Shown one piece after another: positions 16,801-22,823 of a stretch of DNA of 32,523 nucleotides; the stretch's first letter is position 1, and every line of letters begins with the position of its first letter. Under the pieces are notes generated by a model. The model had not been told where the DNA came from, ran no database searches, and saw only the letters and a list, made by a program, of their open reading frames with translations. Made by a program: the position numbers and the translations under genes. Where the stretch lies: contig NZIN01000021.1 of the NCBI GenBank assembly GCA_002689905.1, positions 1 through 32,523 of the forward strand, given 5' to 3'. Source of the DNA: Rickettsiales bacterium (lineage in GTDB: Bacteria > Pseudomonadota > Alphaproteobacteria > TMED109).

Positions 16801-16992
16801 TTTAATACAGATGGTAGACCTGATTTACCTGTAACTGCTTCAGAGGCAGACGATGACTTTAGAGAGTATCAATATTCACAACCTAATATTAATTCATTTA
16901 CTGCGTTTCAGATTAAACTAGTCTTGAAAGGCACTAACTCTAGTTATCCACCTATTGTTAGAGATTTACGAGGTATCGCATTGGCGATTTAA
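10897..16992 (+). CDS. Giant virion structural protein, DUF4815-type (2031 aa)
   Basis: Begins PAKTDFNLSPYYDDFSEDKN, then FHRILFRPAFAVQARELTQS. This is the hallmark of the DUF4815 family found in large tail/baseplate proteins of marine T4-like phages. It sits where T4 carries gp9-gp12, so it probably forms an outer baseplate appendage or a fibre attachment (inference). The middle (about 450-900) contains repeated Ser/Thr/Gly beta modules such as GETITGGTSGATGT and GETITGNTSSNTAVV. From about 1290, conserved-looking blocks resume (FSWMGTLELDPSSDEW, TVGWHDPLAQTFMTD). Only a handful of cysteines occur. GAGGAAAA precedes the ATG. Confidence 0.85.
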   Translation: MPAKTDFNLSPYYDDFSEDKNFHRILFRPAFAVQARELTQSQSILQSQVEKMGNHIFESGAQMIPGEITYDLAYYSIKLTSFTGTTNLSDFVGKEITGATTQVVAKVVAVDVATSTDPDTLYVKYTKTGVGNSTTDFTAGETLNVTSSAISAVCQGAFIGSAANIAAGTYYINGFAVDVLQQKIILDKYTNSPSYRIGLSIAESFITPNDDASLVDNAQGSSNANAPGAHRFKIALTLTKLANTSVSDSNFIELLRLENGGIQNRVRTTEYAILEDSLARRTFDESGDYIVRPFDLEVREHLQSGNNRGVFTTAEGGVETKLALGLSPGKAYVRGYEIDKIGTNFVSIDKARDFGTENGFKTLFDVANFINVNNVYGSPDINFITGSTEAFKKLEFKLASPSYVPGTITANNENLILDIGRAKSKGFEYNASKAGAITSAIPVAPSANQVFKHYLFDIEMFSHLGITTQQAFTNGETITGGTSGATGTYESVSTNTTSAIASSTAANPVVITMAADLDIKNGDAVTITGVATATSLNGNVYYVKQQIGGTAKQDFELYNADGTSVDGSGFGVGAGGAIATSKVVLSDVQGEFTAGETITGNTSSNTAVVKASVFGNTAFTSFGSSDVKEITMAGTPTYTAQADLSSAYADNAQLSGTISITGSAQAVTGFNTKFNTELKVGDSIQFADTSGSIITKEVLEITSSSAIVLDSAISSTAVSNSIVIRRRAKLQGADKNISIFSLPYDTIKTLKTTANSGISDTSYTIRKTFVGTLTSTGDITINSGTGETFVSQSESDYSVTIMTAGGSSSAGAVGNKLSTTGNNHEGTSAFTLGGSPVGSSLTLDFGANNQGHEVKIIATLDKTSQGEKSKTLVSGATTAITTQADAQHTIVSLGKADIYQLTSVHMAADFSTTPTTSDTDITDRFDLDNGQRDNFYDIGRLVRKQGSVAPTGQLLITFNYFTHGNGDFFSVDSYTTAIDYTNIPSYTSDTSGDTFELRDVLDFRPRVDDASTLRSGGQNRSYDGAGASTVEVIKFGTSVSTDHEFYKGRVDKLYLTKEGAFKVLTGASSTIPQEPGTIDNAMHLFTITLPAYTLSTDDVVFETMDNRRYTMRDIGTIEKKIDRVEYYTQLSLLETAAQALQIQDANGFDRFKNGFIVDNFKGHGIGEVTNGSYRCSVDYAKGELRPLFNQDAIRLEEIDEDGSTLVAADRTAANYQKTGDCLTLPYTETAMITQPFASKAINVNPFAIFSWMGTLELDPSSDEWRETQRTPDLVVNSTTGAWDQLLRERNIPDQDSIALGTVWNEWQTNWVGASIATVSTQRFGGRWREGRRILQQARVTTLNQVNQSRTGITTTAIPQTVRTSMGDRVVDVAFVPFIRSRAVGFTATRMKPNTRVFPFFDNIDITTYVTPTGGSSGGNLVTDDNGSVSGTFNIPDPTNNSNPRWRTGERTFRLTSSSTNSQDAAAVETAANAEYIARGLLNTVRDTIVSTREFRGVQETVTDNRNTFQNSTRTVTQTVGWHDPLAQTFMTDDEGGVFLSSVDLFFSTKDANIPVTVQIRNTVNGYPGSKILPFGEVTLLPSAVNTTTDGSVKTTFTFPSPVYIQEKVEYAFVVLSNSDEYNCYVGRLGETNIGSSRTISKQPYAGVLFKSQNGSTWTADQNEDIKFTMNRCEFSNVTGTVHLANETLAARTLKQNPLRTTNTSGVIRVFHPNHNLHDTNSVVTIAGVPNGTHNGIAHTDINGTYTSISNITLDSFDITTTGTATTTGDIGGTAVTSTENRQFDVLSLGGLQTLSVPGTSIVPFVRTTSSKSIHGAQSPYSLTTESNRVPVTFLDDIYFTAPQAVMSQPNETTRMAGQKSFYTIMEMTTENTKLSPVIDLARRSAFAIANRLNSPTNSNTPDYVAETAANGSSTASQYITKPVVLSNNSTALDIRLTQSVRDSAEVEVYWRVSSADEVRNINSLNWTPFNTDGRPDLPVTASEADDDFREYQYSQPNINSFTAFQIKLVLKGTNSSYPPIVRDLRGIALAI

Positions 16993-16994
16993 TT

Positions 16995-17228
16995 ATGAGT
17001 AGACATTTAAAAGTACGACATTTTCAAAATTTAGTTAGAGATATTAATTCAAACGCAATTGTTAATACTAGTACTTCTGAATACGAAATTTATATGGAAA
17101 GAAAAAGATTAAGAGATACAGAGAAAGACAAATTAAAGGATATGTGTAGAGAGATAAATACTTTAAAGCAAGAATTATTTGAAATAAAAAATATATTAAA
17201 GTTAATGGGACAAAACAATGGCAGTTAG
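16995..17228 (+). CDS. Small coiled-coil protein (77 aa)
   Basis: A 77-residue protein. Residues 32-70 (YMERKRLRDTEKDKLKDMCR, then INTLKQELFEIKNILKLMG) form one long charged helix with heptad-like hydrophobic spacing, likely a coiled coil. It begins two bases after the giant gene's stop and overlaps the next fibre gene by 11 bases. The arrangement suggests a virion linker, fibre chaperone or scaffold. Function not known. Confidence 0.75.
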   Translation: MSRHLKVRHFQNLVRDINSNAIVNTSTSEYEIYMERKRLRDTEKDKLKDMCREINTLKQELFEIKNILKLMGQNNGS

Positions 17229-18519
17229 ACAAGTAACAGAAACAGATAGTTTAGATAAATTAAGAATAGAGTTTAATGCTCTTGCGGCTTCAGATTTTGG
17301 AGATATCGCAACATTGGATTCAACTCTTTCTGCAACAAGTGTAATCGGTGCTGTAAACGAAATTAACGCAATCGCAATTGCCGCTGCTGGTTTCATATTA
17401 TCAGATGGTTCAAACACTCAGGCGGTTGCTTCTGGTAACACGATGTTAGTAACAACTGGTACTGGATTAACTGCAACGGTATCATCACCTGATACATTAA
17501 ATCTTTCATTAAATACAAATTTAACAGGCCTAACATCAATTGATGTTGCAAGTACGGCTGAAATTTCAAACATCGCAATTGGTACTTCTTCTATAACTTC
17601 TGCAAGTGGTACAATTGACTTTGGTAACGAACAATTAAATACTACTGGTGGTATAACTGCTGGTGGTACATTAGTAGGCGCTGGTTTAACAATCAATGGT
17701 GCGTCTATGCAATTTGAAGGTGCTACTCCAGATAGTTTTGAAACTACTTTTAGAGTAGATGACCCAACTGCTGATAGAGTTATTACATTGCCAGATATTT
17801 CTGGTACCGTAATTACAACTGGTGATACTGGTTCAGTTACAGGGACAATGATGGCTAACTCTGCTGTAAGTACAAACCAAATCGCAGACAATTCAGTTAC
17901 GGTTGCAAAATTATCGGGATTTGCAAGTGCAACATTAACGGTTGACACTTTAGTTGCAAACACTATTACTGGTGTTGCTTCATCTGCTACTGCTGTAGCA
18001 TTAACTTCTGATAACACTTCAAACGCAACAAGATTTTTAACTTTTGCAGACGCTGGTTCTGGAAATCAGGCATTAAAAACTGATAGTTCCTTATACTACA
18101 ATCCATCAACGAATGTTTTAACTACAACTGCTACACAGGCTAACTATGCTGACTTGGCAGAAAAATATTTAACAGACAAAGAGTATTCAATAGGTACCGT
18201 TTTATGTATAGGTGGTCCTGCTGAAGTAACTCAATGTGTTGAAGACCATTGTCATAAAGTAATAGGTGTTGTTTCAGAGAAACCTGCCTTTACAATGAAT
18301 AGTGGATTAGAAGGTACAACTACAATGGTTGCAATGACTGGTAGAGTACCTGTAAGAGTTTGTGGTAAAGTAAGAAAAGGTGATATGATAGTATCTTGTT
18401 CTAAACCTGGTTGTGGAAGACCAGAGGCAGAACCAAGACCAGGAACATTAATAGGTAAATCATTAGTCAATGACGATAGAGAAGAGGAAAGACTTATTGA
18501 AATCGTAGTTGGCAAATAG
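17218..18519 (+). CDS. Tail fibre protein with Cys-rich C-terminal domain
   Basis: A 433-residue fibre-like protein. The N-terminal part (VTETDSLDKLRIEFNALAAS, then SVIGAVNEINA) is a common phage fibre start. The shaft (about 75-300) is Ala/Thr/Ser-rich. It contains FEGATPDSFETTFRVDDPTA and ITLPDISGT, closely mirrored in the gene at 31437. The C-terminal domain (about 308-433) starts ADLAEKYLTDKEYSIGTVLC, a type seen in phage fibre ends related to the peptidase G2 / fibre-tip fold. It is unusually rich in Cys: C330, C340, C345, C382, C394 and C399, with an H-C-H at 344-346. The neighbours are a coiled-coil gene and the cupin/radical SAM genes. Confidence 0.8.
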   Translation: MAVRQVTETDSLDKLRIEFNALAASDFGDIATLDSTLSATSVIGAVNEINAIAIAAAGFILSDGSNTQAVASGNTMLVTTGTGLTATVSSPDTLNLSLNTNLTGLTSIDVASTAEISNIAIGTSSITSASGTIDFGNEQLNTTGGITAGGTLVGAGLTINGASMQFEGATPDSFETTFRVDDPTADRVITLPDISGTVITTGDTGSVTGTMMANSAVSTNQIADNSVTVAKLSGFASATLTVDTLVANTITGVASSATAVALTSDNTSNATRFLTFADAGSGNQALKTDSSLYYNPSTNVLTTTATQANYADLAEKYLTDKEYSIGTVLCIGGPAEVTQCVEDHCHKVIGVVSEKPAFTMNSGLEGTTTMVAMTGRVPVRVCGKVRKGDMIVSCSKPGCGRPEAEPRPGTLIGKSLVNDDREEERLIEIVVGK

Positions 18520-18528
18520 GAGTATATT

Positions 18529-19008
18529 ATGGATGAACAAACAACCCTTTGGATTAACCGATTAAAAGAAGAAATCCAATCACACGACAGATACGAAGCA
18601 AGACAACTATTTTACATAGACGATAATGGTCTTGACCGAGAGGTTAAAGAACATATGTCTTTTGGCGAATGGTTAAGAGAATACGATAGATATAAAACTA
18701 TTAAGGTGGAAGGTTTAGAAGACACACCTTGGTTGAGAGAAGTTTTAGATGAAGTTGTGTTAAATATCACAGGCAAAAAAAGACAAGATATTCATTTATT
18801 TGTAAATCAAAAACCAGGTGTAAGTTTCAAAGCACATAGAGACGATAAAGATGTTTACCTATATGTTGTTAAAGGTAAAAAGATTGTAGACCTAGATGGC
18901 ATAAAACAAATTGTCTATGATGACGAAGGAGTTATCATAAAAGAAGGTGTTAAACATTTTGTTGAGAATGAAGCAGATACTTGGGGGTTAAGTATTGGAG
19001 TTATATAA
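18529..19008 (+). CDS. Cupin/JmjC-like putative Fe(II) oxygenase (159 aa)
   Basis: The N-terminal half is helical and charged. The second half is a small double-stranded beta helix: DIHLFVNQKPGVSFKAHRDD followed by KDVYLYVVKGKKIV, and later GVIIKEGVKHFVENEADTWG. H103-x-D105 and H143 form the HxD...H facial triad of JmjC/Cupin_8-type 2OG-Fe(II) oxygenases (for example ribosomal oxygenases), though a plain cupin is possible. GGAG lies 7 bases before the ATG. The TAA shares its last A with the ATG of the radical SAM gene (TAATG). This coupling suggests both act on one substrate, perhaps the CHSS-tailed protein or the Cys-rich fibre (inference). Confidence 0.72.
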   Translation: MDEQTTLWINRLKEEIQSHDRYEARQLFYIDDNGLDREVKEHMSFGEWLREYDRYKTIKVEGLEDTPWLREVLDEVVLNITGKKRQDIHLFVNQKPGVSFKAHRDDKDVYLYVVKGKKIVDLDGIKQIVYDDEGVIIKEGVKHFVENEADTWGLSIGVI

Positions 19009-20060
19009 TGACGCTAAATTATGCGCCTATGAATTGGATGTTTTATTTAAAAACAACCGAAACCTGTAATCTAAATTGTAAACATTGTTTCACTTCAGGT
19101 ACAAATGGACCTAAAGTATATTGGAATACTGATAAAGTAGTACGATGGTTACAAAACTTCAGAAAATACAATTTTCAAAAAAACGATATTGCTCATTTAG
19201 AGTTTCACGGTGGTGAACCTTTTTTAGTACCTGTATCTGAAATGCAATATGTTTATGATAGAACAAAAGACTTATGGGAACATCAATCATTTGGTGTTAC
19301 AACTAATTTAGTCTTCAAACTAAAACAAGAACACATAGATTTTATGAAAGGTCCTCTTGGTGGTAGATGTGGTACTTCTTGGGACCCGAATATTCGTTTT
19401 GCAAACGAAAAACAATCAAACTTATGGAAAAGTAATGTTGAGACTTTACTATCTGAAGGTATTGATATAAAACTTTTCATATCCGTAACTAAAGACACCG
19501 TAAATATTGAACCTATTGAATTATTGAAATGGGTAAAAGATTTAGGCGTACAAGAAATGGCATTAGAAAGATTGACTGGAAATGGTAATGCAAATTTACA
19601 CCCAGAGATATTTCCATCAAATATAGAACAAGATAAATGGTTTCTAAAAATGCACGAACAATCTATACAATATAAGACTAGAGAGTGGTTTGATAATGAG
19701 TTTTTAGAGACAATATATTCTAAATTTGAAACTGGTAATACAAAACAAGGTACTTTTTGCAGAGATTGTGAGCAGAAATTGTTTACTTTAAACGCAACTG
19801 GTACTATAGGTGGTTGTCCTAACGCAAGTCCCGAGTTTAATTTCGGTTCTCTGGATGACCCTATGGTAGACCTTATAAATAATCCTAAGAGATTAAACAA
19901 TATTGCTTGTGAAGTTGCAAGAAATACTGAATGTTTTGATTGTGAAGTATTTAAGTATTGTGGTGGCGATTGTCACCAACTAGAATGGCAAAATGGTATA
20001 TGTGGTGCCCCTAAATCTCTTATGAAACAATTGGCACAGAGGAATGAAGCAAGATGGTAA
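19008..20060 (+). CDS. Radical SAM / SPASM-type protein 1 (350 aa)
   Basis: The radical SAM motif TTETCNLNCKHCF gives C20, C24 and C27 for the [4Fe-4S] cluster that cleaves S-adenosylmethionine. HGGEP at 67-71 binds SAM. The C-terminal part has FCRDCEQKLFTLNATGTIGG followed by C, then NTECFDCEVFKYCGGDCHQL and later GICGAP, the Cys pattern of a SPASM region with auxiliary clusters. SPASM proteins mostly modify peptides or proteins (sactipeptide, Hxs, anSME, PqqE types). I chose ATG 19008, which forms TAATG with the cupin gene, over the in-frame ATG at 18981, which would overlap by 28 bases. Its end overlaps the CHSS-tail gene, the prime substrate candidate. Confidence 0.9.
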   Translation: MTLNYAPMNWMFYLKTTETCNLNCKHCFTSGTNGPKVYWNTDKVVRWLQNFRKYNFQKNDIAHLEFHGGEPFLVPVSEMQYVYDRTKDLWEHQSFGVTTNLVFKLKQEHIDFMKGPLGGRCGTSWDPNIRFANEKQSNLWKSNVETLLSEGIDIKLFISVTKDTVNIEPIELLKWVKDLGVQEMALERLTGNGNANLHPEIFPSNIEQDKWFLKMHEQSIQYKTREWFDNEFLETIYSKFETGNTKQGTFCRDCEQKLFTLNATGTIGGCPNASPEFNFGSLDDPMVDLINNPKRLNNIACEVARNTECFDCEVFKYCGGDCHQLEWQNGICGAPKSLMKQLAQRNEARW

Positions 20061-20827
20061 CATTAAACGACCCGATAACAAGTCAAAATATAGTAGATAG
20101 ATTTGAAGAGTTAGTAACAGATATTGCAGATACCCAAATAGTTTGGGGTACAGATAATCTACCTGGTCACTCTGCATTTTCAAGTGCTGACTTTGCAGGT
20201 GTAGTAGACGGAATGGAATTAGTTTTAACTAACGCCACTGGTACATTTACTGCAAACGAAACGGTAACAGGTTCTATATCAGGAACGGTAGGTACCGTAG
20301 TTACATATTCAAGTAACAATTTAAAAGTCAGAAATATAGTTGCAGGTTCAGGTCAAACAAATTTTTTACAAAACGATATTCTAACAGGTTCAAATTCAGG
20401 TGCTCAAGGTACAATCAGTACAATGACTACCATATCAGCAGTTACTATTGGTATTACAGGAACTCAAATAGGTAACTCTGGCACAGCCATTAATGCAGGT
20501 AACATTTATCAAACATTGAAAAATGAAATGAATACTTACACTAATATTAAAAATACAACTGCGTCTGTTACAATGACTGGTGCAGGACAACAATATTCAG
20601 ACACACAAATTGCTCACAATTTAACTTCAGTAAGAGTAACACTAAATCCTAGTCAACCATCATATCTAAACTCTGGACGACTTATAACTTCTGCAAATTT
20701 AGAAACATTTATTGCTGACCTTGCAAACGCATATAATACTGAAAGAGGAAATACTTATGGACTTGCAAAAACTATATGTCATAGTTCTTGTCATAGTTCT
20801 TGCCACGGTAGTAGAGGAAGAAGATAA
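20054..20827 (+). CDS. Tail-type protein with C-terminal CHSS-CHSS-CHGS tail; candidate radical SAM substrate
   Basis: A 257-residue protein. Residues 1-60 (LNDPITSQNIVDRFEELVTD, then ADTQIVWGTDNLPGH) resemble small phage structural proteins. Residues about 62-125 carry two virion-type modules, ANETVTGSISGTVGTVV and QNDILTGSNSGAQGTIS. Residues 150-240 look helical. It ends TICHSSCHSSCHGSRGRR: three Cys-His-Xaa-Ser units (242-253) and a basic RGRR. I see no other cysteine in the protein, so the tail is sharply different from the body. The start overlaps the radical SAM stop, and its stop overlaps the next start. The His-Xaa-Ser repeats recall HxsA of the His-Xaa-Ser system. Modification is inferred; metal binding or disulfides are alternatives. 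Confidence 0.8.
   Translation: MVTLNDPITSQNIVDRFEELVTDIADTQIVWGTDNLPGHSAFSSADFAGVVDGMELVLTNATGTFTANETVTGSISGTVGTVVTYSSNNLKVRNIVAGSGQTNFLQNDILTGSNSGAQGTISTMTTISAVTIGITGTQIGNSGTAINAGNIYQTLKNEMNTYTNIKNTTASVTMTGAGQQYSDTQIAHNLTSVRVTLNPSQPSYLNSGRLITSANLETFIADLANAYNTERGNTYGLAKTICHSSCHSSCHGSRGRR
20777..20812 (+). repeat. Tandem 12-bp repeat encoding Cys-His-Ser-Ser
   Basis: Two perfect copies of TGTCATAGTTCT (20777-20800) are followed by a diverged third unit, TGCCACGGTAGT (20801-20812). They encode CHSS, CHSS and CHGS. The third unit differs mostly at synonymous positions plus Ser-to-Gly, so the protein pattern is kept better than the DNA. This argues for selection rather than a recent slippage product alone. 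Confidence 0.9.
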
Positions 20828-21021
20828 TGATTGAAGTAATATGGACTTTAATATTAACTGCTTGTATGAATGATAGTTCTTGTCATTTTCAAGAAGTAAA
20901 AGAATTTAAAACAAAAAATGCTTGTATAGAATTAAAAGAAGAAATCTTATCTATACCAGCAGATGGTCCTTGGAAAACAATTGATTATAATTGTTTACCT
21001 AAAGGAGGAATGGAAGCATAA
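20827..21021 (+). CDS. Small Cys-containing protein (64 aa)
   Basis: A 64-residue protein with a hydrophobic N-terminus (MIEVIWTLILTAC) and then a small domain: SSCHFQEVKEFKTKNACIEL, later PADGPWKTIDYNCLP. Four cysteines (C13, C19, C33, C56) could form two disulfides, or C13 may end a short signal or lipid-anchor sequence. The start shares a base with the stop of the CHSS-tail gene (TAATG), and its end likewise with the next gene. It carries one SSCH, reminiscent of the neighbour's repeat, perhaps by chance. Similar short proteins are common in marine phages, function unknown. Confidence 0.7.
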   Translation: MIEVIWTLILTACMNDSSCHFQEVKEFKTKNACIELKEEILSIPADGPWKTIDYNCLPKGGMEA

Positions 21022-21695
21022 TGATTGAAAGTATAGTACCAATTGAATTGAAAAACTTAAAAAAATATTTTGAAGATAAAACTGAAACTTACTTATTAGA
21101 TTATAAAAATAGTACATTAAAAGGTGCTCAGTTTCTAACATATTTAAGTAATCTTGATATACCTTGCGATATTAAGAATATGGACGATGAATTAGTATCA
21201 GAATATCTAAACTCTCAAATGTTAGTAAATATACCGACATTAGAAAAAGAAGTAATCGCTATATTATTTCAACATAAAGGTTTATCACAAACGGATAAAT
21301 ATAGTAGTATAATAGAAAAGAATAAAGACATACTAGACAAATGGGCAAGTAAACTAGAAAGTCTACCTTTATACAATATGTCTATTGTTGGTGAAGGTGC
21401 ATTTAAAGACTTTCTTGAAACTTATCCTAAAGATGAGACAGAAGATGTTAGAGGTATAAATTTTGTTAGTATGTTGAAACACAAAGACTTCTATTTTTAT
21501 TATAATAGACCAAACGAAAGTATTGTAAAAAATTATGTAAAATACTTTCAAGAGTATATGTTCAAAGGTAAGTCGTTATATGATTTTTGGGCAAATACAA
21601 ACAATAGTATGTTTCTTATGACTTGGGCTGTCGCTGAAGGCAAGTTCAATACTAAAGAATACAATACTGCAAAACAAAAAGATTTAGGAAAATAA
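21021..21695 (+). CDS. Hypothetical protein (224 aa)
   Basis: A mostly helical, soluble protein, rich in K, E, D, Y and N. Recognisable stretches are LLDYKNSTLKGAQFLTYLSN and DFYFYYNRPNESIVKNYVKY, then the C-terminal SMFLMTWAVAEGKFNTKEYN. No catalytic motif or membrane segment was seen. A strong AAAGGAGG lies 14 bases before the ATG, and the start overlaps the previous stop. Its place between radical SAM proteins 1 and 2 suggests it is a substrate, partner or virion component of the same cassette, but no family was recognised. Confidence 0.7.
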   Translation: MIESIVPIELKNLKKYFEDKTETYLLDYKNSTLKGAQFLTYLSNLDIPCDIKNMDDELVSEYLNSQMLVNIPTLEKEVIAILFQHKGLSQTDKYSSIIEKNKDILDKWASKLESLPLYNMSIVGEGAFKDFLETYPKDETEDVRGINFVSMLKHKDFYFYYNRPNESIVKNYVKYFQEYMFKGKSLYDFWANTNNSMFLMTWAVAEGKFNTKEYNTAKQKDLGK

Positions 21696-21696
21696 A

Positions 21697-22815
21697 ATGC
21701 TACACTTATTTAATAAAGTATATCTAAACTTTGACGATAGTATAGATTGTCATACTAACAGATATGTTATATCTGAAGAAGCAGGTAATGAAATGCACCA
21801 GGAACTTCAAACAACATATAGAGGTACTTTACTTAATTTTGCAAAGAATAGAAACGAAATGCAAACCAAGTATAATGGTTTAGATAATTTCTTTGATAGT
21901 GTATGTACAAAACAAAAAGAATTGAATACAAAAGTAATTATATATTGTGATACACAGGCATTTTTAGAATTGTCAACAATATGGTTAAAGTCTGTATTAC
22001 CTTTCGCAGAAAGTTCAGACATAGAAAAATATTTACAAATATTCTTACACCACGAAAAAATTATTGCAAATACACAACTACAGCCTACGCACACGCTAGC
22101 GCTCACGAAGTTATATGCAGGTCTAGGTGATGTTGTAGGTTACACAAATGTAATGCCAACACTAGATTTAGATAAATTAAAAGCACTTGATTTAGATTAT
22201 TCATTAGAGTTATTACTAGGTGAATATTTTGCAGGTGCAGATACACACGAAGATAAATTACTTTCTACTTACTTAAAATTTCTAAAAAGATTTTATAAAG
22301 AAACACTAACAGATATTAGAGAAGGTGCGGCTCTTAATCTGTTGAATACAAATTTGCAAACACAACTAGGTTATACTACAAGTGATGTTGACTTAACTGC
22401 CGACAATGTATTTGAAGGCATTACACCTTTTGCTCCGTTTGCTGATACAGATGTATTTACAACTAATCCAACTGCAAATGTTGGTGCTGTAAATATTGCT
22501 AATATAGATAATATGTCAAGTGATAAACAAACTGCATTAAAAGATTTAATTATATCATTACAGACTTTTGAAGAAAAGGTAACTGCTGACGATTTCTATA
22601 TGAAATATTTAGATAAGGCTTGTCAAAGTTCATTATCTAAAACAGATTTTGAAACAATTATAAATGAAACGGTGAATAGTCCTTCTGCATTGTCCTTTAT
22701 ACCTAGATTTGATATTGGTAATATTAATTATTCTTTTTTACAATATCTATTCTCACTTAAAAAAGATAACGATACAGACACATTAGCAAAGTATAGACTA
22801 TTCGCAAACTCGTAG
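21697..22815 (+). CDS. Hypothetical protein (372 aa)
   Basis: An acidic 372-residue protein. It begins MLHLFNKVYLNFDDSIDCHT, and residues 76-105 (LNTKVIIYCDTQAFLELSTI then WLKSVLPF) look like a Rossmann-type beta-alpha unit. A DUF1835-like start is conceivable but weak. The central part (about 150-215) is helical. A low-complexity linker with TPFAPFADTDVFTTNPTANV follows (about 240-265), and the end is again helical. No Cys cluster and no export signal. It starts one base after the previous stop and ends eight bases before radical SAM gene 2. The function is unknown. Confidence 0.7.
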   Translation: MLHLFNKVYLNFDDSIDCHTNRYVISEEAGNEMHQELQTTYRGTLLNFAKNRNEMQTKYNGLDNFFDSVCTKQKELNTKVIIYCDTQAFLELSTIWLKSVLPFAESSDIEKYLQIFLHHEKIIANTQLQPTHTLALTKLYAGLGDVVGYTNVMPTLDLDKLKALDLDYSLELLLGEYFAGADTHEDKLLSTYLKFLKRFYKETLTDIREGAALNLLNTNLQTQLGYTTSDVDLTADNVFEGITPFAPFADTDVFTTNPTANVGAVNIANIDNMSSDKQTALKDLIISLQTFEEKVTADDFYMKYLDKACQSSLSKTDFETIINETVNSPSALSFIPRFDIGNINYSFLQYLFSLKKDNDTDTLAKYRLFANS

Positions 22816-22823
22816 GAGTTTAA

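Noticed and set aside
17418-18017. Long open frame (199 codons) on the minus strand within the fibre gene
   Set aside because: Its Val/Pro/Ala-rich translation is the mirror of the Thr/Asn/Gly-rich fibre codons; no ribosome site or independent signal. The same applies to the other antisense frames in virion genes.
18981-19008. Upstream ATG that would lengthen radical SAM protein 1 by nine residues
   Set aside because: It overlaps the cupin-like gene by 28 bases and lacks a good ribosome site, while the ATG at 19008 forms a TAATG coupling and fits the usual distance to the CxxxCxxC motif.
19874-19881. An eighth TATAAATA octamer inside radical SAM gene 1
   Set aside because: It lies about 180 bases before the next start, unlike the 16-33 base spacing of the others, and the codons are needed for a protein segment (LINNP). 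It could act as a weak internal promoter for the CHSS-tail gene, but I do not annotate it.
19283-19900. Antisense 205-codon open frame in radical SAM gene 1
   Set aside because: The plus strand carries clear radical SAM and SPASM motifs in the same place; the antisense product has no recognisable feature.
20777-20812. The 12-bp tandem repeat as a mini-CRISPR or regulatory repeat
   Set aside because: Three contiguous units without spacers, in frame and coding; the protein pattern is the better explanation.
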